This document shows positions 30,965 through 40,805 of a DNA stretch of 64,000 nt, one piece after another. Position 1 is the first letter of the stretch. Each line of letters starts with the position of its first letter. The translations under genes were made by a program, and so were the position numbers. Source of the DNA: Halichoerus grypus (lineage: Eukaryota; Chordata; Mammalia; Carnivora; Phocidae); NCBI RefSeq assembly GCF_964656455.1, contig NC_135719.1, positions 128,197,444 to 128,261,443 of the forward strand. The letters are read 5' to 3'. Under the pieces are notes generated by a model that was not told the origin of the DNA, did no database searches, and worked only from the letters and a program-made list of their open reading frames with translations.

Positions 30965-31160
30965 GCACATAAAAATACAGGATGTCCTAAAAAATACAGG
31001 CTGTCCCGTGTTTTAAATTTAAATTTAAATTTCAGATAAGGTTTTTTTTAATTATAAGTTTATCCCATGGAATATTTGATACATACTGATAACTAAAAAA
31101 AGCATTTGCTGCTTTTTAGAGATTCAAATTTAACTGGATAGTTTATATTTTGTCTCACAA
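30965..31160. repeat. Palindromic DNA-transposon relic (MITE-like)
   Basis: The left arm AATACAGGCTGTCCCGTG, TTTAAATTTCAGATAAGG and ATAAGTTTATCCCATGG are roughly mirrored by ACTAAAAAAAGCATTTG, GATTCAAATTTAACTGGATAG on the right. This is the known long-palindrome mammalian element with ACAGGATGTCC-type ends. The family name is not assigned. Confidence 0.55.
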
Positions 31161-31299
31161 CTCTACCTATGATAATAGTGACTTTCCAAGACATCTCCAA
31201 GAATGTCTCCAAGATATTCTCATGGGGGCATGGATAGGGGCCATGGTAGTGAATTATCCAGAATCTGTAGTCCAAGGCATAAATACTTTGAAAAAGCCC

Positions 31300-31467
31300 C
31301 TTAGGTTTGCTTCTCCAGCTCTAATACGCACACAAATTACCTGGACATTTGTTAAAAATGCAGATTCTGATTTAGAAGTTTTGGGGTAGGACCCAAGATT
31401 CTACCTTTCTAATAAGCTCCCAGGTGATGCACGTGCTGGTCCATGGACCACACTTTGAAGAGCAAGA
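31300..31467. repeat. MER5A-like hAT-Charlie relic
   Basis: AATTACCTGGACATTTGTTAAAAATGCAGATTCTG, GGGGTAGGACCCAAGATTC and AAGCTCCCAGGTGATGCACGTGCTGGTCCATGGACCACACTTTGAAGAGC. Nearly full length. Confidence 0.85.
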
Positions 31468-31682
31468 AGTTTGTAAAGGGCCAGAGAAAAAATATTTCTG
31501 GCTTTGCAGACCATAGGGTCTCTGTTGCAACTACTCAACTATGGTGTTGTATCAGGAAAGCAGCCATAGACAAAATGTAACCAAAGGAGCATCTCTGCAT
31601 TCCAATCAAATTTTTACAAAAATAAGTGGTGGACAGGATTTGGCTTACCACAGGCTATAAGTAACGTGCTGACCCCTGGGCA
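31468..31682. repeat. MER1/Charlie-type hAT relic
   Basis: AAAGGGCCAGAGAAAAAATATTTCTGGCTTTGCAGACCATAGGGTCTCTGTTGCAACTACTCAAC, CAGCCATAGACAAAATG and TGGTGGACAGGATTTGGCTTACC...TGCTGACCCCTGG. This is a well-known mammalian hAT MITE consensus, directly abutting the MER5A relic. Confidence 0.8.
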
Positions 31683-31689
31683 TGATGAT

Positions 31690-32495
31690 TCTGATGTGCT
31701 TCTTTCTCTAATGAGAATCCCTGGTGCAAGGAACGGAGAACTTGTATCCCTTGTAGTAGAAGTCTGTGATTTCAAGGGTTCAGAATTGTCCAAAATACCT
31801 CACTCTCCAGTACAAATCTCACTTTGCTTATAATTACCTCCACTCTTCAGCTATATTTGACTCTCTGTTGAAATGCACATTCCCTGAACTAGGAATCCTC
31901 TTATGCTCATAAACAGCCTTTACATCCCAGAATAAATGTATTTAGGATCCGTCTTGATAGGAAATAGAAGAGGACCCTGGAACAGGAAAGTTGAGGCTAT
32001 CGTTCATTTGTACTTTGGTCCAGGACAGGACAGCTGATCCTGACCTTGCTTTCCACCTTTAAGGTATGCTTGCCTATGTTGATCATTAAATATTCATCTT
32101 ACTATTGAATACTCATCTTAGTATCGAGGTGTGTGAAAGAGAGAGTCTTTTGCCTGAGTCAGAGAGATTTCCTGGGATGTGGAAATTTCTGGGCAGTCCT
32201 GGGTAAACCAGGATTGAGAAAAGGAGGGAGATAATGAGCTCTAAGATGACCCATTCCCACAATACTGATTTGATGACAATAAATATATCTCCACTGAGCT
32301 GAAAGGCAGTTAGAAGAGTCTCAAAGGAATATCCATTTTGTTTTACTTGAACTTGAGATAAAAGGCATTGCTGCAAGTGACACAGACATAGACTCCTGAC
32401 TTCTGTACAGGTTGGGCAATACTTCTTAGGGCCTTATTTCATGGCACTCTGCACAACTATGTACTTGGCACTCGCCGATGGTGACAGTGGTTTGA
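31690..32495. other. Single-copy sequence, no gene supported
   Basis: An 87-codon antisense frame at 32113-32376 has no domain, and no repeat is recognised. Confidence 0.4.
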
Positions 32496-32502
32496 ATGGT
32501 GA

Positions 32503-32765
32503 TAGTAATAATAATGATTATAAATGGCAGCTAACATTTATTGGGTGCTTCATGTATGTCAGGTAAATTATGTGTTTCACATTCATTATCTTATCAAATG
32601 CTCTCCCAGCAATCCCTGTGAGCCAGGTACTATGATTTTCTCAATTTTACAGATAATTGTGGTTTAGAGAATTGTATTGACTTGTCCAAAGTCACATGGC
32701 TAATGTGTTGGGGTTCAAACCCTCTAGACCCTTACTATTCACGAGTTCATGGCACTGAAGCCTTT
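32503..32765 (-). repeat. MIR, antisense, nearly full length
   Basis: AGCTAACATTTATTGGGTGCTTCATGTATGTCAGG, CACATTCATTATCTTATC, CAATTTTACAGATAATTGTGGTTTAGAGAATTG, CAAAGTCACATGGCTAATGTG, GGGGTTCAAACCCTCTAGACCC. Confidence 0.85.
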
Positions 32766-33017
32766 CCGGCTATTCTCCCCAGCTTCTAGGAGCCCTCTTC
32801 TGGTTCCCTCCCCTGGTATAGTGGGATACTTGTGTCTTTGATAGGATATTTTGCTTCACTGAGCCTGTTTCCTTTTATGCATTTTTAAAAGGCAGTTAAT
32901 AACACTTAGATTGTCCATTTTCTTCCCCATTTCCTCCTCTCCCACTTTTTTTTTTTTTTTGCCACAGCCATAGTGGTCTCATTCTGCAGGGCAATTCCCT
33001 TCCGCCAAGGGAAGTTT

Positions 33018-33165
33018 GGTTCTCAAAGGGTGGCCACTGGACCAGCAGCACCACCTAGAAACTGTTAGAAAAGCAAATTTCTGGACCTCCATTCTAGACC
33101 TACTGTATCAGAAACTCGGGGTGGGTCCAACAATCCACTGCACAGTACAGTGTGAAGACCACTGG
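33018..33165. repeat. MER5A-like hAT-Charlie relic
   Basis: GGTTCTCAAAGGGTGGCCACTGGACCAGCAGCACCACCTAGAAACTGTTAGAAAAGC through CAGAAACTCGGGGTGGGTCC to GAAGACCACTGG. Both ends are recognisable. Confidence 0.9.
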
Positions 33166-33169
33166 TATA

Positions 33170-33345
33170 ATGAAAAGAACTTGGGTCTCAAATCAATAGA
33201 ACCACGTTGAATGTTGCTTCTGCTGTCTGGGTGATGTGCTCATCAACCGCACACTATGAACTTTCTGAGCCTTTGTTTCCTGTCCTCTAATATGGGATAT
33301 CATCATTTCACAGTCCTGTCTAGGGTGAGGTCAAATTAAAGGATG
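33170..33345 (+). repeat. MIR, sense
   Basis: ATGAAAAGAACTTGGGTCTCAAATC, GTGATGTGCTCATCAACC, TTCTGAGCCTTTGTTTCCTGTCCTCTAATATGGGATATC. It abuts the MER5A relic. Confidence 0.65.
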
Positions 33346-33499
33346 GTAGAAAAATGCCTCTTAAACATCAGAGCATCATTGTCATCTGCCCCTGGGGCCC
33401 CCTTCCTCTTAGCACATGCCCTCCCTTCCTGCTGAGGTGTATACCCCGTAGAAACGGATTTTTGGCTAAGAAAAGTTACAACAATGTTTTTATAGCAGG

Positions 33500-33682
33500 T
33501 TACTCTATTCAGAGTACTTTCAAATGATTTCATTTAATTCTTATACCAACTCTGTGAGGTAGAATCAGATGGAAGCTGAGGTCTAGAGTGTTAATGACTT
33601 GCTTGCATCACCACAGCAAGTTTGTGACAAAATTGAGGCTTAACTTGAGTCTCTTGATTCAAAATCTAGTGCTTCCCAGTAG
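33500..33682 (-). repeat. MIR fragment, antisense
   Basis: GTACTTTCAAATGATTTCATTTAATTCTTATACCAACTCTGTGAGGTAG, then GGAAGCTGAGGTCTAGAGTGTTAATGACTTGC and CACAGCAAGTTTGTG. Confidence 0.7.
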
Positions 33683-33734
33683 ATCACTGGTTAAAATTAG
33701 AGACAAAGGGCAGGCAGCTGTCAGCATCAAAGTC

Positions 33735-33880
33735 TTCCAGGCAGCCATTCTCCGCCTTGGCTGTACATTGCAATCACCTGGGGAGGTTTTAAAAGTCCCC
33801 AGGGCAATTATTCCAAATCTCTGGGCATGGGACCCCAGCATCAATATATTGTGAAACTCCCCAGGAGGTTGAATTGCAGT
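33735..33880. repeat. MER5B-like hAT-Charlie relic
   Basis: CCATTCTCCGCCTTGGCTGTACATTGCAATCACCTGGGGAGGTTTTAAAAGTCCCC, then AATCTCTGGGCATGGGACCCCAGCATC and CTCCCCAGGAGG. Confidence 0.8.
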
Positions 33881-33925
33881 GAAGATGGAGCACACAGCTT
33901 TAAACTCACTGGAACTTCTCTTAGG

Positions 33926-34092
33926 CACTGATGCTTGACTTGAGCTGCATGGTAGAATCATCTGAGGAACCCTAAGAAAATACCTGTGCCCCATCCCAGA
34001 TCCCAGAGTTGGGGTCTCTAGGGTTGGTGGTTACTATTACTTTTTAATTCCTCAGATGATTCCACTATGTGGCTAGGGCTAAGAACCATAGC
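33926..34092. repeat. MER5B-like hAT-Charlie relic
   Basis: CTTGACTTGAGCTGCATGGTAGAATCATCTGAGGAACC, CCCCATCCCAGATCCCAGAG, then CCTCAGATGATTCCACTATGTGGCTAGGGCTAAGAACCATAG. It is the third MER5-type copy within about 1.1 kb. Confidence 0.8.
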
Positions 34093-34094
34093 AT

Positions 34095-34820
34095 TATGCT
34101 ATCTTTTTTTTTTTGGCTCCAAGCAGGCTATCCATTATGCTGGATGTCTTTTCAGCACTTCATCACTTGGTGAAGTAGACACATTCTTTGTAGTTCACAG
34201 CTTGTCCAGCTTGTGGTTTTGTGCTTTTTGTTATTCACAACCAGAAGCAGTTGGTGGGTAAGGATTATCTTGGGAACCACACCCAATATGCTCACCTCTC
34301 GGCATATTGGAGTCCCTCAAGCTAAGACTGCCAAATATACCGATCAGCATTTACCTCCAGCTACCGCATAGGATTCTCTTCCATGGCAAAGTTCCTTAAA
34401 TAGATAGCCCAAGCCAGAGGAAGAGATGCTGACTTTATTAAAATTCTTCTAGGCTCGTCCACTGACTGACAGCACATTTGCTCATTGATATAACCGAGCA
34501 AGCATCTTCCCTTCCTCCTGCGCATGAGGTACATACCCAGAAGCCGGGCTGACACCTGCCTTCAGGATGGCAGAAGCTGCCTCTCTGATGTGGCTGCTTT
34601 AATCAGAGGTCTTTTGGGTCCTTGGATAACCACATCTTCCGAAATGGGGGCTGAGTCAGTTTTGCTTTGTTCTGAAGTCCACACTTCACTAAATGGTGGC
34701 GCAGGGACCAGAGATGCTCACTGCATCTCTGCTAATAAGCAGTCACCGAAGTCTGGTCCCCTCGGACCTCCTGGGGATGCTTGTGACAAACGCAGTGATC
34801 CACAGCCCACCCTGCTCTTA
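34095..34820. other. Single-copy sequence, no gene supported
   Basis: The 122-codon frame at 34524-34892 has no domain that I recognise and no repeat overlaps it. Its reality cannot be shown from sequence alone. Confidence 0.35.
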
Positions 34821-34821
34821 G

Positions 34822-34936
34822 AATCTCTGGAGGGGCTCATGGCTGGGAAACTGAAAGCCCTGATCCATCGATTCTCAGGAATAAACAAGTGAGACCCTCG
34901 GGCTGTAGGGCATTGGGCTGGGAGGGGACGGCTCAG
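34822..34936 (+). other. Weak candidate exon, unidentified
   Basis: The acceptor-like CCACCCTGCTCTTAG (ending 34821) and the strong donor GTAAGT (34937) enclose 115 bases, open in one frame for one base plus 38 codons. The start phase would fit the end phase of 8497-8615. A different frame here carries the end of a 122-codon open frame. The translation matches no family I know. Confidence 0.18.
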
Positions 34937-34939
34937 GTA

Positions 34940-36385
34940 AGTCATGAGAAAAGGCAATTGTGGCAGCGCCTAGGGAGGGTGACACTGAGGGTGTGTGTGC
35001 CTGCGCGTGCCTGTGGCCCAGCCTGGGGGGCAGCTGTCATGTTTGCTGCTTAGGTATTCATAGCCAATTGCTTTCGTCATTCCTCACTTTATTAGCTTTT
35101 GCCAAGTAGTTCAGCTTTTACTAAGGGCACCCGGGTTTATGGCAGCAATATTTCTCACAGTGTCAGAGATAAAATATCAAGCTAATAACAGACTCCCTGC
35201 TAATGGGAATCACACGAGGAAGGCAATCTCGTTTTGGGAGGAAGTCCTACCAGAGAAGGCTAAGTCTTAAGATTTTAAGAAAGCAGTTGGTGGGATTGGA
35301 TACACTTTGCGCTTGCTAAGAAGATGAAATAAATGATTTGTGGTTAAGTGGTAACAGCTGCAGAAAAGAGCATTTTCCTACTCCTGCCTCTTCCTAAGGG
35401 ACCAGGGGCTCCCAGCGGCTCAGACAAAAGACCAGAGACTTGGCTGTGGGATCCAGAGACTTCTCTTCTCCGCTCCTCCCCTTCATTTTATTGCCACTTC
35501 TCAGCCTCGGTGGGTGCAGAAAACCAGTTGGTTTCTCCCACGTGTTATGAAGAGGAACCCATTACAGGATGATGAGGGACCTGGGAGGTCTCTTGGCAAT
35601 CTCTGAGATTTCCCTTCCCTTTTCTTAGTTACTTTCCGGCACCTGCTGGGCAAACCTACTGCTGCCACTTGTTGCAGGGAATTTTAACGAGACTGGGGGA
35701 GGGGAGAGGCTGTAACATGAAAGAACCTTGGAGAGCAAAGATGCTGCTTTCTGGGCCATCAGATAGATCCCTGGTGACAAGCCCTGAGTGGCATGCTGAT
35801 TCTATAACTCTGCAGGGCCTGGGGTGGGTTGTGTCACACCAGAACGGCTGCGAAGGTGGGGGTGTTTTTGTACGGGAAGACCACTAAAGGCTGTGACTCC
35901 ATCCTGCGCCAAGTCTGAGCTAAGGAGGTGGATGCTCAGGAGAGGGGAGGTCATTGGTGCTGGCTCAGTAACAAGGCTCTGAAACTGTTAATGCACGCTG
36001 AGATCTGAGTCAGGGGCGGAGGGGAAAAGGGACATCATGTGATGCGTTAATGCCTCAGTGCCCGTAAGGTCCCAGGGTCGCTGGTTGGTCCCCGATACAG
36101 CCTTGACCTGTGCTGTGGCCACCTTGAGGTCACCAGAATCAAATGCCCATCTGCCCAACACCAAACAGTTGGACTAATTCTGGTTATCTTTTTTATCTGT
36201 TCCTAGAAGATGGGTCTCACTACGATGACCTCCCTCCCCACTTGGTCCCATCTTCACTCACATCATAACTTGCTCTCTTCACTGGGGAGTAATTGAAGGG
36301 AAATGTCGGACTCTGTGTGAGTCCAAGTCAGCCTCAGAAAAAACCTCATTCCGTCCTTGAAACAGCTGCAGCAGTCCCATGGAAT
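34940..36385. other. Single-copy sequence; 35045-35240 is a possible conserved non-coding element
   Basis: No repeat is recognised in nearly 1.5 kb. The block 35045-35240 has CCAATTGC, TTTATTAGC, GCTAATAAC and GCTAATGGG cores. Frames of 72-74 codons have no domain. Confidence 0.3.
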
Positions 36386-36389
36386 TGGG

Positions 36390-36525
36390 AGGGCACGTAT
36401 TATGGCCTCCATTTTCTAGGTGAGGAAACAGGCTCAGAGAGGTTAAACGGTTTACCCACACTCACACAGGGAGTTCACAATGCAGTTGGGATGAGACGAG
36501 GTCTTCTGACTTTTAAATCTGTGAT
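36390..36525 (-). repeat. MIR fragment, antisense
   Basis: TATTATGGCCTCCATTTTCTAGGTGAGGAAACAGGCTCAGAGAGGTTAAACGGTTTACCCACACTCACACAGG is a clear antisense MIR core. Confidence 0.8.
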
Positions 36526-36529
36526 CCAG

Positions 36530-37530
36530 CCAACATCCCACCTCACCCAGAAGAGCCTCAAATATGCGGTCTGCATGTGCCCGGATAACTGCCCAAACCA
36601 CCTAAGCCCGCAAACCCGCATGCCACGAGGCAGGTGGTGGGGTCACAGACAAACCCTGAGACAAAATGCTTGCCGCTGAGTGGGCAGGGGACAGTGAGAT
36701 CCTCCATCTAGGACACCCGCGGGAGGGAGTGGGAGAAGGTGGTGTGTGGGCGAGGGCTTGTCCACTAGATGTGAGAAGAAAAGCAGTCCCATATTTGTGT
36801 GCAAGGCAGGAAGGGGGCTTGCCTGACAGTCGGGGGTGATGGATGGGGTGGGAGAGCGCATGAGGCGTGAGCAGTAATGTGATAGAGGGAGCACATTACA
36901 GGCAATTACAATTTGAATAAGTTATCAATGGAAAGAAGTAGAGGAGTAGAAAGCTGTTTTATTAACCCCCTGAAGTTACGTTCACAGCATTTTGAAAAAG
37001 TTTATGAATTGCTGTGAATTACGAGCTCAGTGACAAATGCCGATGCTGGGAGGATCCCTGGCTGAAGCTTCTGTTCAGGCGATGTTTTATGGGGACGATT
37101 TAAAACAAGAGTCTTATGTATTTTAAAACATGAAAGGAAGAAGAAAAGGAAAGAGCTCAGGGAGCCTAGTGCATTTACCTGCCCGTGAGCAAACTATATT
37201 TTGCTATAAATCCTACCTATGATTTCTCGGAGTTACCTGTTTTCCTTCTTTTGATATCTTACATTTCTCTAGGCACACCGCCTGGGGCTAACGTCTGTGT
37301 GTTATCCCAAGGAGTGTTTTACTAAGACACTCCCTGGATGAGAACAGGGCTCCAAACAGAGCTAAGACCATGCAGAACTACTGAAATCTGCCCCTGCTCC
37401 CCCTACCTCCAATATTTCTGTTTCCGGACAACCAAAGGTTGTCAATTACTTCTTTAGGACTCCTGAACAGTTCTGCTGATTCTGTCCTATGTTCTCTCCA
37501 CCACCCAACTGGAAGCCGAGTCCTCAGTCC
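36530..37530. other. Single-copy sequence; 36880-37290 is a possible conserved non-coding element
   Basis: No repeat is recognised. The block 36880-37290 is AT-rich with GGCAATTACAATTTG, TTTTATTAACC, GAATTACGAGC and CTATAAATCC. Conservation must be tested externally. Confidence 0.3.
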
Positions 37531-37534
37531 CTGG

Positions 37535-37695
37535 GACAGGGGAAAGAGCATTCAGCTTGCAACCAGGAGCCCCGTGGTTGTATTTGAGACATGCCATGGG
37601 CCGGCTGTGGACTTGGTCTATCGGAAGCCCATGATTTCCTCACCATTAACATGGGTACAAATGTCAGACCTCCCTGGCTCATAAGCTTGGGTATA
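37535..37695 (+). repeat. MIR fragment, sense
   Basis: GGAAAGAGCATTCAGCTTGCAACCAGGAGCCCCGTGGTTGTATTTGAG, then GATTTCCTCACCATTAACATGGG: MIR order, with decay. Confidence 0.5.
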
Positions 37696-37794
37696 GACAG
37701 TGAGAGAAGAGAGAGAACAAAGAGGGTGGGGTAGTTGCAGGTGGTTTTTTAGGGAAGGGGCCGGAGGGTGCTGGGGTGCTAGGTGGCTTCCATA

Positions 37795-37950
37795 TAGTGT
37801 TTATCCCATAATTCTGTGGGGTAGATGTTGTCCCCATTTTAGAGATCAGGAAACTGAGGTTCTAAGAGGTTCAAGGATCAGGAAGAACCTGTTGGAAGTG
37901 ATTTGAGCCTAGGTGCATTTGGCTCCAAAGGTCCTGCTTTCCACCACACC
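37795..37950 (-). repeat. MIR fragment, antisense
   Basis: CCCATAATTCTGTGGGGTAGATGTTGTCCCCATTTTAGAGATCAGGAAACTGAGGTTCTAAGAGG is a clear antisense MIR core. Confidence 0.8.
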
Positions 37951-37954
37951 AGGT

Positions 37955-38332
37955 CCACTGTGTTGACACAGGTACGGAACTACTCACCAGCAGCATCACC
38001 TGGAACCAGGTTAGAAATGGTCCCTTTTGGCGGTCCTAGACCTGTACGTTTGGAGACTGCAGTTTAACAAGCTCCCCAGGTGATTTTGTGTGCATTAGAA
38101 GTCGAGAAGCAGGGGCGCCTGGGTGGCTCAGTCGTTAGCGTCTGCCTTTGGCTCAGGTCATGATCTTAGGGTCCTGGGATCGAGCCCCGCATCGGGCTCC
38201 CTGCTCAGTGGGGAGCCTGCTTCTCCCTCTCCCACTCCCCCTGCTTGTGTTCCCTCTCTCACTGTGTCTCTCTCTGTCAAATAAATAAATAAAATCTTTA
38301 AAAAAAAAGAAGTCGAGAAGCACTGGGCTACT
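37955..38332. repeat. MER5A-like relic split by a Can-SINE
   Basis: The left part holds CAGCAGCATCACCTGGAACCAGGTTAGAAATGG, then AACAAGCTCCCCAGGTGATTTTGTGTGCATTAGAAG. The end GTCGAGAAGCACTGGG reappears after the SINE at 38312. The SINE is therefore younger. Confidence 0.8.
38112..38307 (+). repeat. Can-SINE, sense, with perfect 15-bp target duplication
   Basis: Runs from GGGGCGCCTGGGTGGCTCAG to an eight-A tail. The duplication AGAAGTCGAGAAGCA is at 38097-38111 and 38308-38322. The longest open frame of the window (176 codons, 38153-38683, - strand) starts inside this SINE and is not a gene. Confidence 0.97.
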
Positions 38333-38584
38333 GGAAGCAAAGCAACAGAAGGGGTTGTGTGCCCCGTTCATGGTGAGGAAGGCTTCATGACCAGGGGTGA
38401 AGGGAGGAGAGTGAATCCTGGCCTGGGGTCTGTGAGTTTGCCTCATCTGTGTGCTTGCAAAAGGAGCCTCCCCACCTGATACACTGTAGTGGTCAGGGAG
38501 TCCAGGGAATGAGGAGGAACAGGTTCTGGGCAAAGAGCAGGGTGGCACACACTGTCGTTTGGACAGTGCCCTGCTGTGCCTGAA

Positions 38585-38785
38585 ACACGGGCTTTGGAGA
38601 CATAACCCTAATTTGAGTCTGAATCCTCTGTGTATCAGCCAGGCTGACCCTGGAGCCTGTACCTCAGTTTCTTCTTTTATCAAATGTCATAGCATCCCTT
38701 TCATGGGGTTGCGATGAGGATTAATGAAGATGCGGAAATGTCTAGCACAGTGTCTGGCTCAACGCAGGCTCTGTGAAGCCTACTG
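38585..38785 (+). repeat. MIR, sense
   Basis: CACGGGCTTTGGAGACATAACCCTAATTTGAGTCTGAATCC, CTGTACCTCAGTTTCTTCTTTTATCAAATG, GGGTTGCGATGAGGATTAATGAAGATGCGG, ATGTCTAGCACAGTGTCTGGCTCAACGCAGG. Confidence 0.8.
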
Positions 38786-38930
38786 CCCATTTCACTAGGT
38801 GTGGCCTGGAAGTTTGCTTAGGGAACGTGGGAGAAACTTCTTTCCTTAGTCATCACTCTTCCTGTATGTAGTTCTTGCTGATGGGGAGGGTGTTAGCCTG
38901 GCGTAGGGAGGGGGGTGTCATCTTGTAGGG

Positions 38931-39102
38931 CAGTGCTTCTCAAAGTAGGGAACCCAGACCAACAACATCTGCATCACCTGGGAATGTGTTGTGAATGCAG
39001 AATCTCAAGCCCCTCCCCTTAACCTGCTGAATTAGAAACTCTGGGGTGGGACCCACCATTCTCTGCTTTGACAACCTCTCTGCGTGACTTGAGAACCATC
39101 AC
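38931..39102. repeat. MER5A-like hAT-Charlie relic, full length
   Basis: CAGTGCTTCTCAAAGTAGGGAACCCAGACC to GAGAACCATCAC, with AACAACATCTGCATCACCTGGGAATGTG and GAAACTCTGGGGTGGGACCC inside. Terminal CAGTG and inverted TTCTCAA ends are preserved. Confidence 0.9.
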
Positions 39103-39104
39103 CG

Positions 39105-39925
39105 TAGGGGCTCGGAGATCAGACACTCGAGAAGTGCCTGGTTGGTTGTGGGATGTGTGCATGTTTTGGATTCTGGAGCACGTCCTTTGTGGCAGACCCC
39201 ACGTGCTCCAGTGGGCACCGAGGCCGTGTTACAATTAAATGATCACTTAGAGGCGGTCACTGTGCATAGGGCACACAGGCAGCCAATTCATTAACCGAGA
39301 GCAACTTTTTGCAAATTAAAAAATGTTAATGATCAGTTCTGAAGCATTGAGAGCCTATCAGGGACCACATGCCTGGAATGAGCATTTACCATATGGTGCC
39401 TTTGGAAGCTAATATTGATTCTCATTATTTTAAACGATTACAAACATTGCAGGTGTTTTGTAATAATCTCCATTGTCTAATTAGAACATGCGTGAAACGA
39501 GCTCATTCTGCCTGCTAACGAATATTGATTTGAACAGCAGAGCCCTGGTGCAGGGGAAGGACCGGGGCTGTCTGGCCAAGTTGCCAGCCAGTGCCAGCCC
39601 CCTTTCTCCCTACATTATTAATCCTGGGGATATGGGACATTTTGACAGGCAGGCATCCATGGGGCCCTAACCTGATTTGGGTCTGCTCCAGCTTCAGCGT
39701 CCGCTCCCATCAGAGCAGTAAGCTGGACACTTTGGAATGAGCATCAGGACTTTTGTGGCCTTTCCCTCCTTCCTCATTCCCTGTTTCTTTTCTTTTTCAG
39801 TTTCTACTTTTTGTTCATTTTTAAGCAACTCGATATCTAAATGCCTTAAGGGAAATCTGGAATTGGACATTACTCATTTTAGGTTTCAGTTACACACTAT
39901 CTAGTTATAGGCTTCAGGTTGCTTC
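39105..39925. other. Single-copy sequence; 39225-39530 is a possible conserved non-coding element
   Basis: The block 39225-39530 has many TAAT/ATTA cores (CAATTAAATGATC, AATTCATTAACC, GTTAATGATCAG, CTAATATTGATT, TGTAATAATC, CTAATTAGAAC). This style is common in homeodomain-bound developmental enhancers. No repeat or exon is recognised. The role is inference. Confidence 0.3.
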
Positions 39926-39929
39926 TTAT

Positions 39930-40110
39930 CTTAGTATTCCCTCTCCAGCAGGACTGGAAGCTCCTTGAAGACAAGGCATGTGTCCTCTCCTTACTCTGTG
40001 TTCCCCCTCAAGGCCCAGCAGGTGCATTATAAACACTAAACAAAGAAGGGCTAGTATTCTTCCTGTTATTCCTAGTCATTGTCCAATGAATGAATGAATG
40101 AATAAAACAA
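39930..40110 (+). repeat. L2 3' end, sense, with (GAAT)n tail
   Basis: GACTGGAAGCTCCTTGAAGACAAGGCATGTGTCC, then CAGGTGCATTATAAACACTAAACAAAG, and a GAAT tail (AATGAATGAATGAATGAAT, 40084-40102) typical of L2 termini. Confidence 0.6.
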
Positions 40111-40179
40111 CTCTTAGGGTGCCATTTTGTGCTAAGTGGGTGTGTCATATATGCATGCATATTTTCATTTGTTAATCTG

Positions 40180-40805
40180 ACAAAATTTCCTGAGCACTAA
40201 CTATGGCACAAGGGGAAGAGTTTTATGAGATGGGGTTCCTGCAGACTGGAAGCTTGCAGTCCTCCCAGGGGAGAAGGTGGTTAGAGTGTGGCGTGCTAAC
40301 TGCAGAAATGGTTTGAACCGGCTCTTTGGGAGGCTGGGGAAGGAGTCCCAAATGCAGGCAAGATGTGATGCCTGAGCCCCATGTTGAAGGGCAAGCCATC
40401 ACTAAGCAGAAGTCAGTGGGGAAGAGTGCCCCACAAAGGTGTCCAGGCGTTAGGGCTCGGGGACAGCAATGTGGCCAGAGCATGGGGTGTGTGTGTGTGG
40501 CGAGGGGCAGGGACTGTGGCATTTGGAGCCAGAGAAGGAAGCAGAGGCTGGGTTATGGAGGACTTTGTCTACCATGCAAGGGAGCTGGGATTTTATTCTG
40601 AAGGTAAAGGGTCTGTACCAAGAGAATTAGGTTTGCATTTCATTTTACAATTTTTTAAGATTTATATTTCAGGGAGATCATCCTGCTAACACTATAGAGC
40701 TAGAAACTGGTGGCAGTGAGATCCCTCATGGCGTGTTTGAGAAGAGATGAGAGTCTGAGCTATGGCAGGGAGGTGGAGGAAGCAGAAAATAGATGTATTT
40801 AGGGT
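40180..40805 (-). repeat. L2 3' region, antisense
   Basis: TTTCCTGAGCACTAACTATGGCAC, GACTGGAAGCTTGCAGTCC, ATGGAGGACTTTGTCTACCATGCAAGGGAGCTGGGATTTTATTCTGAAGG and AGATTTATATTTCAGGGAGATCATCCTGCTAAC follow the antisense L2 consensus over about 620 bases. Confidence 0.7.

Noticed and set aside
34524..34892. 122-codon + strand frame
   Set aside because: No recognisable domain, no Kozak or splice support, and antisense frames are open too. Kept only as a note under the single-copy stretch.
38153..38683. 176-codon open frame on the - strand, the longest in the window
   Set aside because: Its C-terminal part is the reverse complement of a Can-SINE (38112-38307), and the translation includes the usual SINE antisense phrase. 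The rest has no domain.
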